Positions 1 through 10,112 of a stretch of DNA of 64,000 bases are shown here, in pieces. This DNA comes from Enterococcus sp. 5H (lineage in GTDB: Bacteria > Bacillota > Bacilli > Lactobacillales > Enterococcaceae). Where the stretch lies: assembly GCF_028128615.1 (NCBI RefSeq), contig NZ_AMDP01000036.1:33105-97104 (forward strand), written 5' to 3'. Each line of letters begins with the position of its first letter. Position 1 is the first letter of the stretch. Both the position numbers and the translations under genes were made by a program. The notes below the pieces were generated by a model. That model made no database searches, was not told where the DNA came from, and worked only from the letters and a program-made list of their open reading frames with translations.

Positions 1-1
1 A

Positions 2-94
2 CTCGGTGTGCAAGTACCAGTTTCAGAATTTGACCGCGATTTATGGAACACACCTAATAAAATTATTGACCAAGTGAAAGCTTTACAGGAATGA
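2..94 (+). CDS. dltC: D-alanyl carrier protein DltC, C-terminal part (partial)
   Basis: Only the last 30 codons are in the window. The reading frame ends in residues [16 protein letters not shown] and a stop at 92-94, typical of the last helix of DltC, the acyl carrier protein that hands activated D-alanine to the teichoic acid D-alanylation machinery. The phosphopantetheine serine lies upstream of the window. The stop overlaps the dltD start (ATGA), as in other dltABCD operons, which supports the call independently of the short sequence. Confidence 0.85.
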   Translation, partial: LGVQVPVSEFDRDLWNTPNKIIDQVKALQE

Positions 95-1362
95 GTATTA
101 AGAAAAAACTTTTTGGAATATTTGGACCAATTTTAATTTCTGCGGTTCTTTTGATTGGATTGTTTTTTGCGCCATTTAAAGTAGATCTAGACAGTAAAAA
201 AGTTTTAGATGATGCATCTACTTCTATGGCAACTAATGTTTTACGAGGCAATGCTATCAAAAATAAGGCAATTGGTTCTAAGGAATATATTCCATTTTTT
301 GGTTCATCTGAATTAAGTCGAATCAGTCCGTTTCATCCTTCTGTTTTAGCAGATAAGTATAATCGGAATTATCGTCCGTTTTTACTAGGGGCACCCGGAA
401 CTCAGTCTTTAACGCAAGCTCTGATGATGCAATCGATGGGGAAAAATCTTTCTCATAAAAAAGTTGTTTTTATTCTTTCACCTCAGTGGTTTGTAAAAGA
501 TGGGGTCACTAACGATTACTTTGATGCATACTTTTCTGATTTGCAAACGTACCAATGGGTTACACAGCTAAAACAAGTGACAGACGGCGATAGTTACTTA
601 GCAAGGCGATTACTAGAGTTTCCAAAAGTGAAAGAAGATCAACGTTTAGAAAGTGCATTGCAAAATATTAGTACAAAAAAAATGCCAAACCAATCAGATA
701 AGAACTATTTGGAATTGATGTACAATGCCTTATCTCGTGAAGATGAGTTATTTGGAAAAATTGGTATGATAAATAAAGAAAAAGCGATTGAAAAATCGAA
801 AAAAAGGTTACCTGAGACTTATAATGCAGATGCATTAAATCAATTAGCCATTGAAATTGGCAAAAATGCGACTAATAACAATCAATTTGAAATAGCTAAT
901 TCGTTTTATAATAAGCGATTAAAAAAGAAACTGCCAGAACTAGAAAATTCGCAAAAAAATTGGGATTATCGATATTCTCCTGAGTATTCAGATTTACAAT
1001 TGGTTTTGAGCCAGTTAGCTCAAGATAATGCCGATGTATTGTTTATTATTCCACCAGTAAACAAACACTGGTCAGACTTTACCGGACTTTCTCAAGAAAT
1101 GCTGCAAGGTTTTGCTGAAAAAGTGAAGTTTCAGCTGACGAGTCAAGGTTTTAACAATATTGCTGACTTTACAAAGAATTGCGACACGCCTTATTTTATG
1201 GCAGATACAATTCATTTAGGTTGGCGAGGTTGGTTGGCTGCAGACCAGCAGATTCAGCCGTTTATCGAAAATGGTTCTAAGCAATCACCAAAATATCAAC
1301 TAGACAATTCATTTTACTCAAAAAAATGGCAACAACAAGATCCCAATTTGATTAAAAAATGA
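91..1362 (+). CDS. dltD: D-alanyl-lipoteichoic acid biosynthesis protein DltD
   Basis: A 423-residue protein with one N-terminal membrane segment (about residues 9-29) and an extracellular SGNH-like domain. It takes part in the last, outer-face step of D-alanine transfer to lipoteichoic acid. The catalytic serine motif is FFGSSELSR near residue 70 and the Asp/His pair is in [11 protein letters not shown] near residue 370. Length is usual for the family. The start overlaps the dltC stop by 4 bases, so translation is coupled. A hairpin with a T-run follows at 1387-1424, closing the operon. Confidence 0.95.
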   Translation: MSIKKKLFGIFGPILISAVLLIGLFFAPFKVDLDSKKVLDDASTSMATNVLRGNAIKNKAIGSKEYIPFFGSSELSRISPFHPSVLADKYNRNYRPFLLGAPGTQSLTQALMMQSMGKNLSHKKVVFILSPQWFVKDGVTNDYFDAYFSDLQTYQWVTQLKQVTDGDSYLARRLLEFPKVKEDQRLESALQNISTKKMPNQSDKNYLELMYNALSREDELFGKIGMINKEKAIEKSKKRLPETYNADALNQLAIEIGKNATNNNQFEIANSFYNKRLKKKLPELENSQKNWDYRYSPEYSDLQLVLSQLAQDNADVLFIIPPVNKHWSDFTGLSQEMLQGFAEKVKFQLTSQGFNNIADFTKNCDTPYFMADTIHLGWRGWLAADQQIQPFIENGSKQSPKYQLDNSFYSKKWQQQDPNLIKK

Positions 1363-1386
1363 CATTTCTATACAGCGTAAACAAAA

Positions 1387-1424
1387 ACGTTATTATTATA
1401 TTTTTATAATAATGATGTTTTTTT
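1387..1424 (+). terminator. Rho-independent terminator of the dlt operon
   Basis: A 14-bp AT-rich stem (1387-1400 with 1405-1418, two G-T wobbles) with a 4-base loop runs into seven Ts. It lies 25 bases after the dltD stop. Confidence 0.75.
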
Positions 1425-1552
1425 GTTTATTATATTTATTTTTTAATGTGTTTTTATGGAAAAATTCAATAAAAATGAAGAAATAAAATTTTGTTGTGTT
1501 AAAATAATAGTATTAGCATTTTTAAATATAATAAAAAAGAAAGAGGATTATT

Positions 1553-4500
1553 ATGAGAAAGCAGAAATTTTGGGTACTTTTTACTGTATTTTTAATGACT
1601 TTAAACAGTTTCATTCCTGTAATAAGTTATGCTGAATCAGCTGACCAAACTAATGAAACGACTACAGTAAATAGTGAAAGGCCGAACAATGAGTTAGATC
1701 TTGCAGATACTTCAGAAACACTAGCAAGCTCTAATGTGAATGAAGAAAACAGTACGGAACAGAGTAAGGAGTCGAATCCTTCTTCAATTGAAGAAGGGAA
1801 GGAAACACCAGAAAGTACTGATACAGCAAGTGCTTTTAAACAAAATGATTTGTTAAAAGCAGAACAAACAGCTAACATAATAACAGATGCTGTTTTAACA
1901 GATACTAAAGGGGACGAATTCAACACAACAACTAATCGGCCTCAAAGACAAGCACCATTAAAATTAACATTGCAAGTAGGAACTACCAACCAAAAAATAC
2001 AAGCTGGGACTTATGAATATCAATTGCCGACAGACATTGCTATTTCAAATAACATATCAGGGCGCTTAGAAAATGCTGGGAACTGGACTTTAGATAAAAC
2101 TGGTAAGTTAACAATTGTCTTTAATGAAAACGTCGTCAATGGAACCTATCAAATTGAAATTGAAACAAGTTTTATTCCGTATGATAACGCGAGTGATTTA
2201 TTAAAAACGATTGTCTTTCCATTAGCAAACGATCAAGAAAAAGTATATGATATTTTATTCAAACTATCCGGTGAAGCAATGATTAATTTGACTAATAATA
2301 AAAAATTTAATACAGATAGCGTTGCTGCAGAAATTAGAACGAATATCAACCGTGAAACGATCCAGCCAAATGAGAAAATAGCGATTAAATCATACATCGT
2401 AAAAAATAACTCTGGAACGCTTGAGGATGCAGCTGCATATGTTACTGCTAAAAACATTAAAGTATTTACGCAAGACGTTTCCATGGGCGGACAATTAATT
2501 GGTGAACCGGTTTTACTAAGTACAGCTGATTATACTTTGACACAAAATAATACTACGTTAGACATTACGTTAAATAATGCGACCAACAAAGCTGTGATTG
2601 TTACCTATGACAATGAAATCAATGAAGAATCTATCACAAATGAAGCGTTGTATTACATGAGAATCGATGCAAATATTTTTGGTACATCGCTTTCTAATTA
2701 TGCTTACTTTCAATATAATCATAATCCCCACCTAACTAAAAAAGGTGAGTACAATGCTAAAACAAATACAATCACTTGGACTGTTGATTATAATATGGAC
2801 AGCACAGAACTACAGCCAGGAACAAAATTGACCGATATTTTAACAGATGAAGTGGCAAATGATTTAACTTTTGCTAATCTAAAAATTTATACACTATATG
2901 TCTATGGTACCAACTCAATAAGTTTAGGTGGTTATGCACCAAGTACTGATTGGGATACGAGTGATTTTGGCAATTATTCAGCAGATTTTATCTATACGAA
3001 TACTAATCCAACAACTCAATCTACAGCATATAGATTTATTTATGAAACAGCTGTAAGCAACCCTAGTCTACGTGAAATTCAAAATGAAGTATCAGATTCA
3101 TCCAGTTCAGCGGATGCCAAAGTGAATTTAGCACCGTCAAATATTTCCAAAACATTGGAAGAAGATTCACTAGATATGACAAGCGGAACAGTTGATTGGA
3201 CGATTGTTATCAATAGTAAGCACTGGGGTATGCAGTTTAATAAAATTTCTGATACATTCGGTGAACGAGTAAAAGAATTAGTGGATGGGTCAATTGATTT
3301 TTATTATTATGAAAAAGGTGACGATGAAACCAAACATTCAATGGTCGCAGGAACTGACTATACGTTGGAAAAAACTGAATCTGGATTTACTGTAAATATG
3401 TTAGGTGAACATGGTAATGCAACAACGAATAAATACATTTTTACCTATACAAGTAAATTTGATAATTCAGACATAAAAGCTGGAGATGAGTTAACCAATA
3501 AAGTTGCTTTATATGGAAACGGCACAATCCCAATGGAAGCTTCGGCTTCATTCAATATTCCTAATTACTTAGTCAGCGGTGGGCAAAAAAATGTCGCTTA
3601 TGACAGTACTGCCGGTATCTTTACTTGGACAGTCGGTATTAATGAAGAAAGACATAAGTATAAGAATTTAGTTTTTGATGATGAAATTGAATCGATTCAA
3701 AAATTAGATAAAGACTCTATTGAAATCTTAGAACTTGATAAAATGGTACAAAATCAAGATAAAACAGATATCATTACTGGGGAAGTCATTCAACCAGGAG
3801 ATGCTCGTTATCCAACTAAAATTGAAATTACTGATAATAAAATTCATTTAGAGTTTTCAGAAATAGGGAATAAGAAAGTTGTTGTCCGCTATAAAACGGA
3901 ACCAACAGTTGGTCCGACTTTGGCGTATTATACAACATTTACGAATATCGCTAAGATCAGTGACGAAGGCAGCTATGCCCATGATTTAAAAGCAGAAGCG
4001 CTTATTTCTTTAGGACTCAATACTTATAAGGGAGGGCGTATCTCAGCTTTAGATAATAAACTGGCTGCTTGGACAGTTAGAACGAATATTATGCCTGAAA
4101 ACCGTCCATACAAAGATCTGATCTTAGAAGATAGTTTTACCCTTAGTGACAAAACGAAAGCAGAAAATACTAATTTTGTTATAGGAACAGATGCGTTTGT
4201 CGTAAAAGACATAGTAAAAAATCAAGTCCTTACTTTGGGAGAAGATTACGAGATTACTTTTAACTACGATGAAAACGCTAGTCCGGCTGGCTCTGCCATT
4301 AAAAATTATGAAAACAATTACTTTAAAATTACGTTTAAACATGAAACACGCGGAGTTTCAGTAGAATATCAAACCGCCACAACAAAATCGGCTAATGTGT
4401 ATAACACGGCTGTATTTACAAGTAACAACATTAGTAAATCCGATTGGATGACAGTCAATCATACAGTGACAAGCGGGTCAGGTTCTGGTCAAGGTGTCGG

Positions 4501-5878
4501 ACAAATCCCGTTGCAAAAAGTAGACCAAGATACTAAACAACCACTTCAAGGTGCAATATTCGAATTATTTGATGCGGAAAGTAAAAATACATTAGGTTTG
4601 AGAGTTACTTCAGACGAGGACGGCAAAGCTGTTTTTAAATCGATTGCTGAAGGTAATTATTTAATCAAAGAAGTAACTGCACCAGAAGGCTATAAAATAG
4701 CAGAGGACTATCAAGAAGGTGTGGTATTACCTACAAAATCCGACGATCAAGTAGATGATCCAAGTTATGTAACGGTTGTTGAAAATGAACATATTCCTAC
4801 AACTGGAACAATTGAACTAAGAAAAGTAGATTCGAATGGTGAAGCTTTGTCAGGTGCAGAGTTCACTTTATCACGAATTAAAGAAGATCGTACGGAATAC
4901 TTTTTAACGAATACTGTCACTTCAGAATGGGTGACAGATAAAGATGAAGCTACTAAATTTGTTTCTAATGACCAAGGGTTGATAAGTATTTCAGATTTAG
5001 AAGTAGGAATCTATAAGTTTACAGAGGTTAAAGCTCCTAAAGGTTATGATTTGGATTCTGATCCAGTAACATTAGAATTAACAAAAACAAAAATTGAATC
5101 AAGAAATACTGAAATTGCTGAAAAAGTTAATCTACTATCAATAGGCACTTTACGAGTTAAAAAGGTCGATCAAGAAACTAAAGTTGCATTAAGCGGGGCA
5201 GAATTCACTCTTATTTCCAAAGCTGATCCAACGAAGCAACAAGTAATAACGACCGATGAGCACGGAATTGCGGAATTTTCAAATTTAGATCAAGCAAGCT
5301 ATACTCTTGTTGAAACAAAAGCGCCGTTAGGTTATCTAGCTAAAGAAATTTCAGAGGAAATAACAATTGAACCTGAGCATTTATCTCAAGAAATAACTGT
5401 GGAAAATCAAGCGTTAATAGGTGAAATTGCCATTACCCATAATGATACAGATGGAAATAAAATTAGTGAAGACTATCTAATGACTGGCAAGGTGGGTACC
5501 AAACAAACAATCCAGCCAAGAGATATTGATGGCTATACCTTTAAAGAAATTCAAAAACAAGTACCTCGTGCCAGAAGTGTTGTAGAATCGTTAACAAATA
5601 TAAATGAGGTTATTTTCACAGAAGAATCGCAAAAAGTTGTACTTGTCTATGAAAAAAAGGCTACACAGCCTGTTAAAAAGGAAGTCCCTAAAACAAATAC
5701 AGGATCAAAACAACAAGCCACTGTAACTGTAAATAACACAAACGACAAGAACAAATTACCAAATACAAATGAAAAACTTGAACTGTGGCAACAACAATTA
5801 GGGTATACGTTGCTATTAATTCTAGCAAGCTACTTCATTATTTATTACAGTCGTAAAAAGTACTTTGATAAAAACTAA
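1553..5878 (+). CDS. Large cell-wall-anchored adhesin with Cna-B/SpaA repeats and a MucBP-like domain
   Basis: A 1441-residue MSCRAMM-like surface protein. Residues 1-27 are a signal peptide (cleavage after SYA). A low-complexity Ser/Thr/Glu stretch follows to about 130. The middle holds four similar Ig-like modules, marked by WTV-type strands near residues 405, 541, 688 and 836. Three Cna-B/SpaA-type domains start near 983, 1084 and 1197, each with the E-box pattern (EVTAPEGY, EVKAPKGY, ETKAPLGY) linked to internal isopeptide bonds. A MucBP-like segment starts near 1289. The anchor is LPNTN at 1402-1406, then a hydrophobic helix and basic tail. Asn replaces the usual Gly of LPXTG. AGAGGA lies 8 bases before the ATG. 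A host-ligand role is inferred; the ligand cannot be read from sequence. Confidence 0.85.
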   Translation: MRKQKFWVLFTVFLMTLNSFIPVISYAESADQTNETTTVNSERPNNELDLADTSETLASSNVNEENSTEQSKESNPSSIEEGKETPESTDTASAFKQNDLLKAEQTANIITDAVLTDTKGDEFNTTTNRPQRQAPLKLTLQVGTTNQKIQAGTYEYQLPTDIAISNNISGRLENAGNWTLDKTGKLTIVFNENVVNGTYQIEIETSFIPYDNASDLLKTIVFPLANDQEKVYDILFKLSGEAMINLTNNKKFNTDSVAAEIRTNINRETIQPNEKIAIKSYIVKNNSGTLEDAAAYVTAKNIKVFTQDVSMGGQLIGEPVLLSTADYTLTQNNTTLDITLNNATNKAVIVTYDNEINEESITNEALYYMRIDANIFGTSLSNYAYFQYNHNPHLTKKGEYNAKTNTITWTVDYNMDSTELQPGTKLTDILTDEVANDLTFANLKIYTLYVYGTNSISLGGYAPSTDWDTSDFGNYSADFIYTNTNPTTQSTAYRFIYETAVSNPSLREIQNEVSDSSSSADAKVNLAPSNISKTLEEDSLDMTSGTVDWTIVINSKHWGMQFNKISDTFGERVKELVDGSIDFYYYEKGDDETKHSMVAGTDYTLEKTESGFTVNMLGEHGNATTNKYIFTYTSKFDNSDIKAGDELTNKVALYGNGTIPMEASASFNIPNYLVSGGQKNVAYDSTAGIFTWTVGINEERHKYKNLVFDDEIESIQKLDKDSIEILELDKMVQNQDKTDIITGEVIQPGDARYPTKIEITDNKIHLEFSEIGNKKVVVRYKTEPTVGPTLAYYTTFTNIAKISDEGSYAHDLKAEALISLGLNTYKGGRISALDNKLAAWTVRTNIMPENRPYKDLILEDSFTLSDKTKAENTNFVIGTDAFVVKDIVKNQVLTLGEDYEITFNYDENASPAGSAIKNYENNYFKITFKHETRGVSVEYQTATTKSANVYNTAVFTSNNISKSDWMTVNHTVTSGSGSGQGVGQIPLQKVDQDTKQPLQGAIFELFDAESKNTLGLRVTSDEDGKAVFKSIAEGNYLIKEVTAPEGYKIAEDYQEGVVLPTKSDDQVDDPSYVTVVENEHIPTTGTIELRKVDSNGEALSGAEFTLSRIKEDRTEYFLTNTVTSEWVTDKDEATKFVSNDQGLISISDLEVGIYKFTEVKAPKGYDLDSDPVTLELTKTKIESRNTEIAEKVNLLSIGTLRVKKVDQETKVALSGAEFTLISKADPTKQQVITTDEHGIAEFSNLDQASYTLVETKAPLGYLAKEISEEITIEPEHLSQEITVENQALIGEIAITHNDTDGNKISEDYLMTGKVGTKQTIQPRDIDGYTFKEIQKQVPRARSVVESLTNINEVIFTEESQKVVLVYEKKATQPVKKEVPKTNTGSKQQATVTVNNTNDKNKLPNTNEKLELWQQQLGYTLLLILASYFIIYYSRKKYFDKN

Positions 5879-5924
5879 TAAATACGGTTTATAAAATATG
5901 TGCTCGAAATAGCTAATTAAGTTT

Positions 5925-5978
5925 GGAGGGTTCAGCAAGACTGATTTATGGTTTTGCTGTATCCTCTAGTCTTTTTTT
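5925..5978 (+). terminator. Rho-independent terminator after the adhesin gene
   Basis: Stem GGAGG/TCCTC plus TCAGCAA/TTGCTGT (5925-5938 with 5954-5966, small internal loops) is followed by seven Ts at 5972-5978. Confidence 0.65.
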
Positions 5979-6074
5979 GATCTAGCCGATGAGTTTAGCA
6001 GTAGATAAATTTTTTCAATAGTCTAAAGAAATGATATAATTCTTGAAGATGCAATTTATAAGGGGATGAGAAAG

Positions 6075-7157
6075 TTGAACCAAAAAGATGAAAAATTATT
6101 AATTGATTTAACGAATGCAAAAGGTGTTCCTGGCAATGAAGGGGAAGTTAGAGACGTCTTTAAGAAATATGCAGAGCCGTTTGCAGATAAAATCATGTAC
6201 GACGGATTAGGCAGTATTATCGCAAAACGAGTGGGAGATAAAGAAGGGCCTAAAGTTTATTTTTCGGGACATTTGGATGAAGTTGGTTTTATGGTTACTC
6301 AAATTACCGAAAAAGGCTTTATTAAATTTCAAACACTTGGTGGCTGGTGGGGGCAAGTTATGCTGGCGCAGCAAGTTCAGATCAAAACAAATACAGGTGA
6401 GTTATTCCATGGTGTGATTGGGTCAAAACCGCCTCATGTGTTAACACCAGAAGCTAGAAAACAGCCATACGATGTAGCGAATATGTTTATTGATATTGGC
6501 GCATCAAGTGACAAAGAAGTTGCTGAGTGGGGAATTAAGCCGGGAGATATGATTACACCATATATTGAGTACCGCCGAATGAATAATACTAAATTTATGT
6601 TAGCTAAAGCTTGGGATAACCGTGTTGGAACAGCTGTTTCTCTCAAAGTTTTGGAAAACCTAGCAGAAGCGGGACATCCGAATATTATATTTGCCGGAAG
6701 CGATGTGCAAGAAGAAGTTGGTTTACGCGGAGCGCAAACAAGTACTCATTTAGTGGATCCGGATATTGCATTTGCTCTTGATACGGGTACCGCTGGTGAT
6801 ACCCCGGGAATGACACCTAAAGAAGCCAATTCTGAGTTAGGAAAAGGACCGCAAATTCTGATTTTTGATGCATCAATGATTCCTCACAAAAAACTACGTG
6901 ATTTCGTAATTCAAGTGGCTGAAGAAAATAATATTCCGTTCCAATATACAGTAATTACAGGTGGCGGAACAGATGCTGGGCGGATGCATTTAACTAGAAA
7001 TGGTGTTCCTTCACTAGCGATTACGGTGCCAGTACGTTATTTGCATTCCCACACATCAATGATTCATGAAGATGATTATTTAAACACAGTTAAATTAGTG
7101 ACGGAAGTCGTTAAACGCCTAGATGCTGAAACGGCTGCTAAAATTCGCGAATACTAG
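6075..7157 (+). CDS. M42 family metallopeptidase (glutamyl aminopeptidase type)
   Basis: A cytosolic dinuclear-metal aminopeptidase of the M42/PepA (YtoP, FrvX) family. Metal and catalytic motifs are present in order: [34 protein letters not shown] and YLHSHTS near the C terminus. It probably trims acidic or neutral N-terminal residues from peptides. Start choice: an ATG sits at 6066, but it is only one base after the AGGGG Shine-Dalgarno (6061-6065). The in-frame TTG at 6075 has normal spacing and gives the usual [10 protein letters not shown] terminus, so TTG is preferred. It is monocistronic or followed closely by the DUF975 gene 23 bases downstream. Confidence 0.9.
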   Translation: MNQKDEKLLIDLTNAKGVPGNEGEVRDVFKKYAEPFADKIMYDGLGSIIAKRVGDKEGPKVYFSGHLDEVGFMVTQITEKGFIKFQTLGGWWGQVMLAQQVQIKTNTGELFHGVIGSKPPHVLTPEARKQPYDVANMFIDIGASSDKEVAEWGIKPGDMITPYIEYRRMNNTKFMLAKAWDNRVGTAVSLKVLENLAEAGHPNIIFAGSDVQEEVGLRGAQTSTHLVDPDIAFALDTGTAGDTPGMTPKEANSELGKGPQILIFDASMIPHKKLRDFVIQVAEENNIPFQYTVITGGGTDAGRMHLTRNGVPSLAITVPVRYLHSHTSMIHEDDYLNTVKLVTEVVKRLDAETAAKIREY

Positions 7158-7180
7158 AAGAAAAAAGGAGTTTCATTTAT

Positions 7181-7972
7181 ATGAAGAGTCAAGTTACAAA
7201 CGCAAAACACAGAGAACAAGCCCGTCTTTCATTGAAATCAAATTGGGGAGCGATGGCTTGGATTACCTTTTTAGCTTTTTTTATCAAATTTATTATTGGA
7301 TCAGTGGTCGGCAGTATCGCTCAATTACCTAAAGATAGTGCAGGAAATAATGTAATGTCATTTTTATTAAATAATTTTGTTTATTTTGCTATTACTTATG
7401 GAACTTACTACTGTGCTCTGCAAGTCCTTAGAGGAAAAAAAGTTGAATCTGGTATGTTAACGTCAATGTTTCAAGGAAAATTTTACCTTCCTATGCTAAT
7501 GATTAACCTTATTCAATATTTGGTTGAATTATTGTTGAACCTAGTTGTACTTTTGCCAATTCTTTTATCTTATGGATCAGTGATGTATTTTGGTTTAATG
7601 TTTAACACAGTTTCAGTAGAGCAGTTTCAAACAGAAATAGCTGGAGATATTTTCTTAGGATTATTATTAGTTATTTTTGGGATTTTGATGATTTTTATTG
7701 GAATCTTTATTAGCGGAATCTTCCAATTTGCTGTTTGGGCGAAAATTGATGATCCAGAATTATCAGTCGGAGATGCAATTAAATATGGTTTGTATTTGAT
7801 GAAAGACCGTTTTGGACAATATCTATTATTGCAGGTATCATTTATTGGCTGGTTTATTATCGGAACATTGGTTTTTGGAATCGGGCTATTTTGGGTAATA
7901 CCGTATCATAATGTAGCGATTGCTAGTTTTTATGATACAGCTCGTGAAGAAAAAGGCGCCTTATTAGGATAA
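7181..7972 (+). CDS. DUF975 family integral membrane protein
   Basis: A 263-residue hydrophobic protein with about six predicted membrane segments and the YciC/DUF975 features: an N-terminal cytosolic KHREQARLSLKSNWG segment before the first helix, and a C-terminal pair of helices ending in YHNVAIASFYD. Function is unknown in the family. AAAAAGGAG lies just upstream of the ATG. The 23-base gap from the M42 peptidase gene suggests co-transcription, and a strong terminator follows. Confidence 0.8.
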   Translation: MKSQVTNAKHREQARLSLKSNWGAMAWITFLAFFIKFIIGSVVGSIAQLPKDSAGNNVMSFLLNNFVYFAITYGTYYCALQVLRGKKVESGMLTSMFQGKFYLPMLMINLIQYLVELLLNLVVLLPILLSYGSVMYFGLMFNTVSVEQFQTEIAGDIFLGLLLVIFGILMIFIGIFISGIFQFAVWAKIDDPELSVGDAIKYGLYLMKDRFGQYLLLQVSFIGWFIIGTLVFGIGLFWVIPYHNVAIASFYDTAREEKGALLG

Positions 7973-7999
7973 AAAAAGAAAAGAGAATTTTTATTTAAT

Positions 8000-8046
8000 A
8001 ACTGTAGCAAAAGTTTAAGAAAAACTTTCATGCTGCAGTTTTTTTA
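8000..8046 (+). terminator. Rho-independent terminator
   Basis: AACTGTAGCA/TGCTGCAGTT outer stem and AAAGTTT/AAACTTT inner stem run into a T-run at 8039-8046, 27 bases after the DUF975 stop. Confidence 0.85.
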
Positions 8047-8183
8047 TTCAAAAAATTAAGCTGAAAAGTATTATTAAAAGTCAGATAGCTATTTTTTACG
8101 AAAATTGTTAATTCCAATGTTTCTTATGTTTCTTTTTTATTTCACTTGTGTTACGATTATTACGTAAGAGAGGGGGAGTTTTT

Positions 8184-8612
8184 ATTAAAAAAATAATGAT
8201 TATGGCATTAATCGTTTTTGTATGTTTTACAGCATTTTATTTAATTAAACAAAAAGAGGAACCAAAGATTCAATCAGAAGAGAAAGCGGTTACCTCTAAT
8301 GTGAAAGAAGGCGAACAGTCAGCTACTCAACTTCCTAGTTTAGCTGAGTTAGAGAAAAAATATGGAGATCAGATTACTGAAAAAGGAGAATACACAATAG
8401 TAACTGCTTTTTATAAAGAAAATCCGCATGCACAATTAACCAATAAAGAGCAGGAAGAATTAGAATTGACTATTTCAAACATCAAAGAAGAAGAAGGAAT
8501 AGTTACATTTTCCATTGATAACCTTGAAACAATTCACACGCGTAAACAGATTGGAGAAACATTGAACTTGGTTCAATTGAAAACAAGCAAAAAGTACATT
8601 GAATATAAATAG
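8184..8612 (+). CDS. Small membrane-anchored protein of unknown function (possible ATT start)
   Basis: A protein of about 142 residues with one N-terminal hydrophobic helix (signal-anchor) and a charged extracellular part containing LPSLAELEKKYGDQITEKGEY. No family recognised. Start choice is odd: the only strong Shine-Dalgarno (AGGGGGAG, 8171-8178) is 5 bases before an ATT at 8184, which would give an ordinary MKKIMIMALIVF signal-like N terminus. The in-frame GTG at 8148 has no ribosome site, and the ATG at 8196 is 17 bases from it. The downstream LysM gene begins 54 bases after the stop, so the two may work together at the cell surface; this is inference. Confidence 0.6.
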   Translation: MKKIMIMALIVFVCFTAFYLIKQKEEPKIQSEEKAVTSNVKEGEQSATQLPSLAELEKKYGDQITEKGEYTIVTAFYKENPHAQLTNKEQEELELTISNIKEEEGIVTFSIDNLETIHTRKQIGETLNLVQLKTSKKYIEYK

Positions 8613-8666
8613 AAATAATTTATTTTTTTGTGCAGAAAATAATACATTCGAGGAGGAAGTAAAAAG

Positions 8667-9938
8667 ATGAAAAAGTATCCAATTATTGTGGGGGCAGCAG
8701 TAGTATTTATGTTATCTTTTGCAAACAATATAACTTTCGCAGAAGAGTGGAAAGCTAATACAACTGATAGTATTCAGGTTGTTAATGGTCAAAAAGAGTA
8801 TACGATGAAACGTGGAGATACTCTTTGGGCAATTGGCCAAAAAGTTAACATAAAAGCTGAAAAATTAGCTGATATTAATGGTATTGATCTAAAAAAAGGA
8901 CAGCAATATAAACTTCCAAGAGGGAGAGTGCTATCATTTGGGGCAAATATTATTACAGTAAAAGATGCAGATGGTTCTATCTATTCGCAGTCTATTATCC
9001 AGGATAAAGACAAGATCAATACAGAAAAAAATATTGGTGAGACGGCGGATCAACAAAGTTCAAATAACGAATATCCCTATGCTGTAGCCAGAGAAGGATT
9101 GCAGTATCCAGCTGTATTTCAATTTAGAGGATCAAACGTTCCAGAGTCTATAACACTTGATTTTTCACAAGGAACCAATGGCAAAGTAATATTTAAACGA
9201 AATGCAACAACAACAGAAGAATACAGTGCCAGCTTCAATACAATAGCAACTAAAGACATCAGAGTTGAGAACATTGATAGTACAGCTGATAATCGCTTAC
9301 GCACTGTTAGAGTAAATACAGAAATCTATATTCAACCATCAAGCGACTATCAAAACCCAGCTGTGGACAATGAAACGAATCGATTCTATCTTTTTATAAA
9401 TAAAAATGGTGGTATTTCTTTAGCGACGCCAAATTATGCGGGTAATTATCCACAAGGTGAAGAAGATGTTATGCTGGAAGCAGTTAATATACCTACGGAT
9501 CAATTAAATTCTTCAGCAAACTCATTGGCAGGTTATTCTGATGAACAAATTGAGTATGCTCGTGTAACTGAAGCACTGTTACAATATTATAATGTAGCAG
9601 GACAACCGATTGAAGTTGCAGCACAAAGAAACAACAGTGGACATCAAGTACTCCCATTTGATGGTTCTAAAACATTAAATGAACCAAGTGTGACACTGTC
9701 GTTTAGTATGGATGGAACAATGGCTTCAACAATTATTGTCACGTATCTCTCTAACCATGATGGAACAATACGCTTTTATAAAAACCCAAATCACTATCAA
9801 GACGAACGATATACAACAGATCCAGCTTGGGTACAAGAAGAATCACAAAAAATGATTGATAGCTTTCAAACGCTGTCTATTCCAACAGACTACGATACGC
9901 AAGCTGTGAATCTTATTCCAATCATTAAAATATCATAA
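8667..9938 (+). CDS. Secreted LysM-domain protein with uncharacterised C-terminal region
   Basis: A 423-residue secreted protein. Residues 1-25 form a signal peptide (cleavage near FAEE). A LysM peptidoglycan-binding domain covers about 46-88 (YTMKRGDTLWAIGQKVNI, then LADINGI and YKLPRGRVL). The remaining 320 residues start with YPYAVAREGLQYPAVFQFRG and show beta-rich, polar sequence with no catalytic motif I recognise. The shared GT-rich strand pattern (TNGKVIFKRN and HDGTIRFYKN) hints at two related halves. GAGGAGG precedes the ATG. Likely noncovalently attached to the wall. Confidence 0.75.
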   Translation: MKKYPIIVGAAVVFMLSFANNITFAEEWKANTTDSIQVVNGQKEYTMKRGDTLWAIGQKVNIKAEKLADINGIDLKKGQQYKLPRGRVLSFGANIITVKDADGSIYSQSIIQDKDKINTEKNIGETADQQSSNNEYPYAVAREGLQYPAVFQFRGSNVPESITLDFSQGTNGKVIFKRNATTTEEYSASFNTIATKDIRVENIDSTADNRLRTVRVNTEIYIQPSSDYQNPAVDNETNRFYLFINKNGGISLATPNYAGNYPQGEEDVMLEAVNIPTDQLNSSANSLAGYSDEQIEYARVTEALLQYYNVAGQPIEVAAQRNNSGHQVLPFDGSKTLNEPSVTLSFSMDGTMASTIIVTYLSNHDGTIRFYKNPNHYQDERYTTDPAWVQEESQKMIDSFQTLSIPTDYDTQAVNLIPIIKIS

Positions 9939-9982
9939 GCCTCTTTTTTACTTGATGTAGTAAACTAAAATAATTCAGAAAG

Positions 9983-10018
9983 CAGAACATTCTTTTAATA
10001 GAATTGTTCTGTTTTTTT
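9983..10018 (+). terminator. Rho-independent terminator after the LysM gene
   Basis: CAGAACATTCT pairs with AGAATTGTTCTG (one bulged T) and is followed by seven Ts at 10012-10018. Confidence 0.8.
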
Positions 10019-10112
10019 GCTATTAATAAATAAGCTAGAAAACTTATATATCACTATATTTTGCGTTTTTATGTTACCATTAAATAGAGAATACTCAAGG
10101 AGGTCGATGAAG

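Noticed and set aside
7123..7332. Plus-strand ORF overlapping the M42 peptidase end and DUF975 start
   Set aside because: It lies out of frame inside two well-supported genes.
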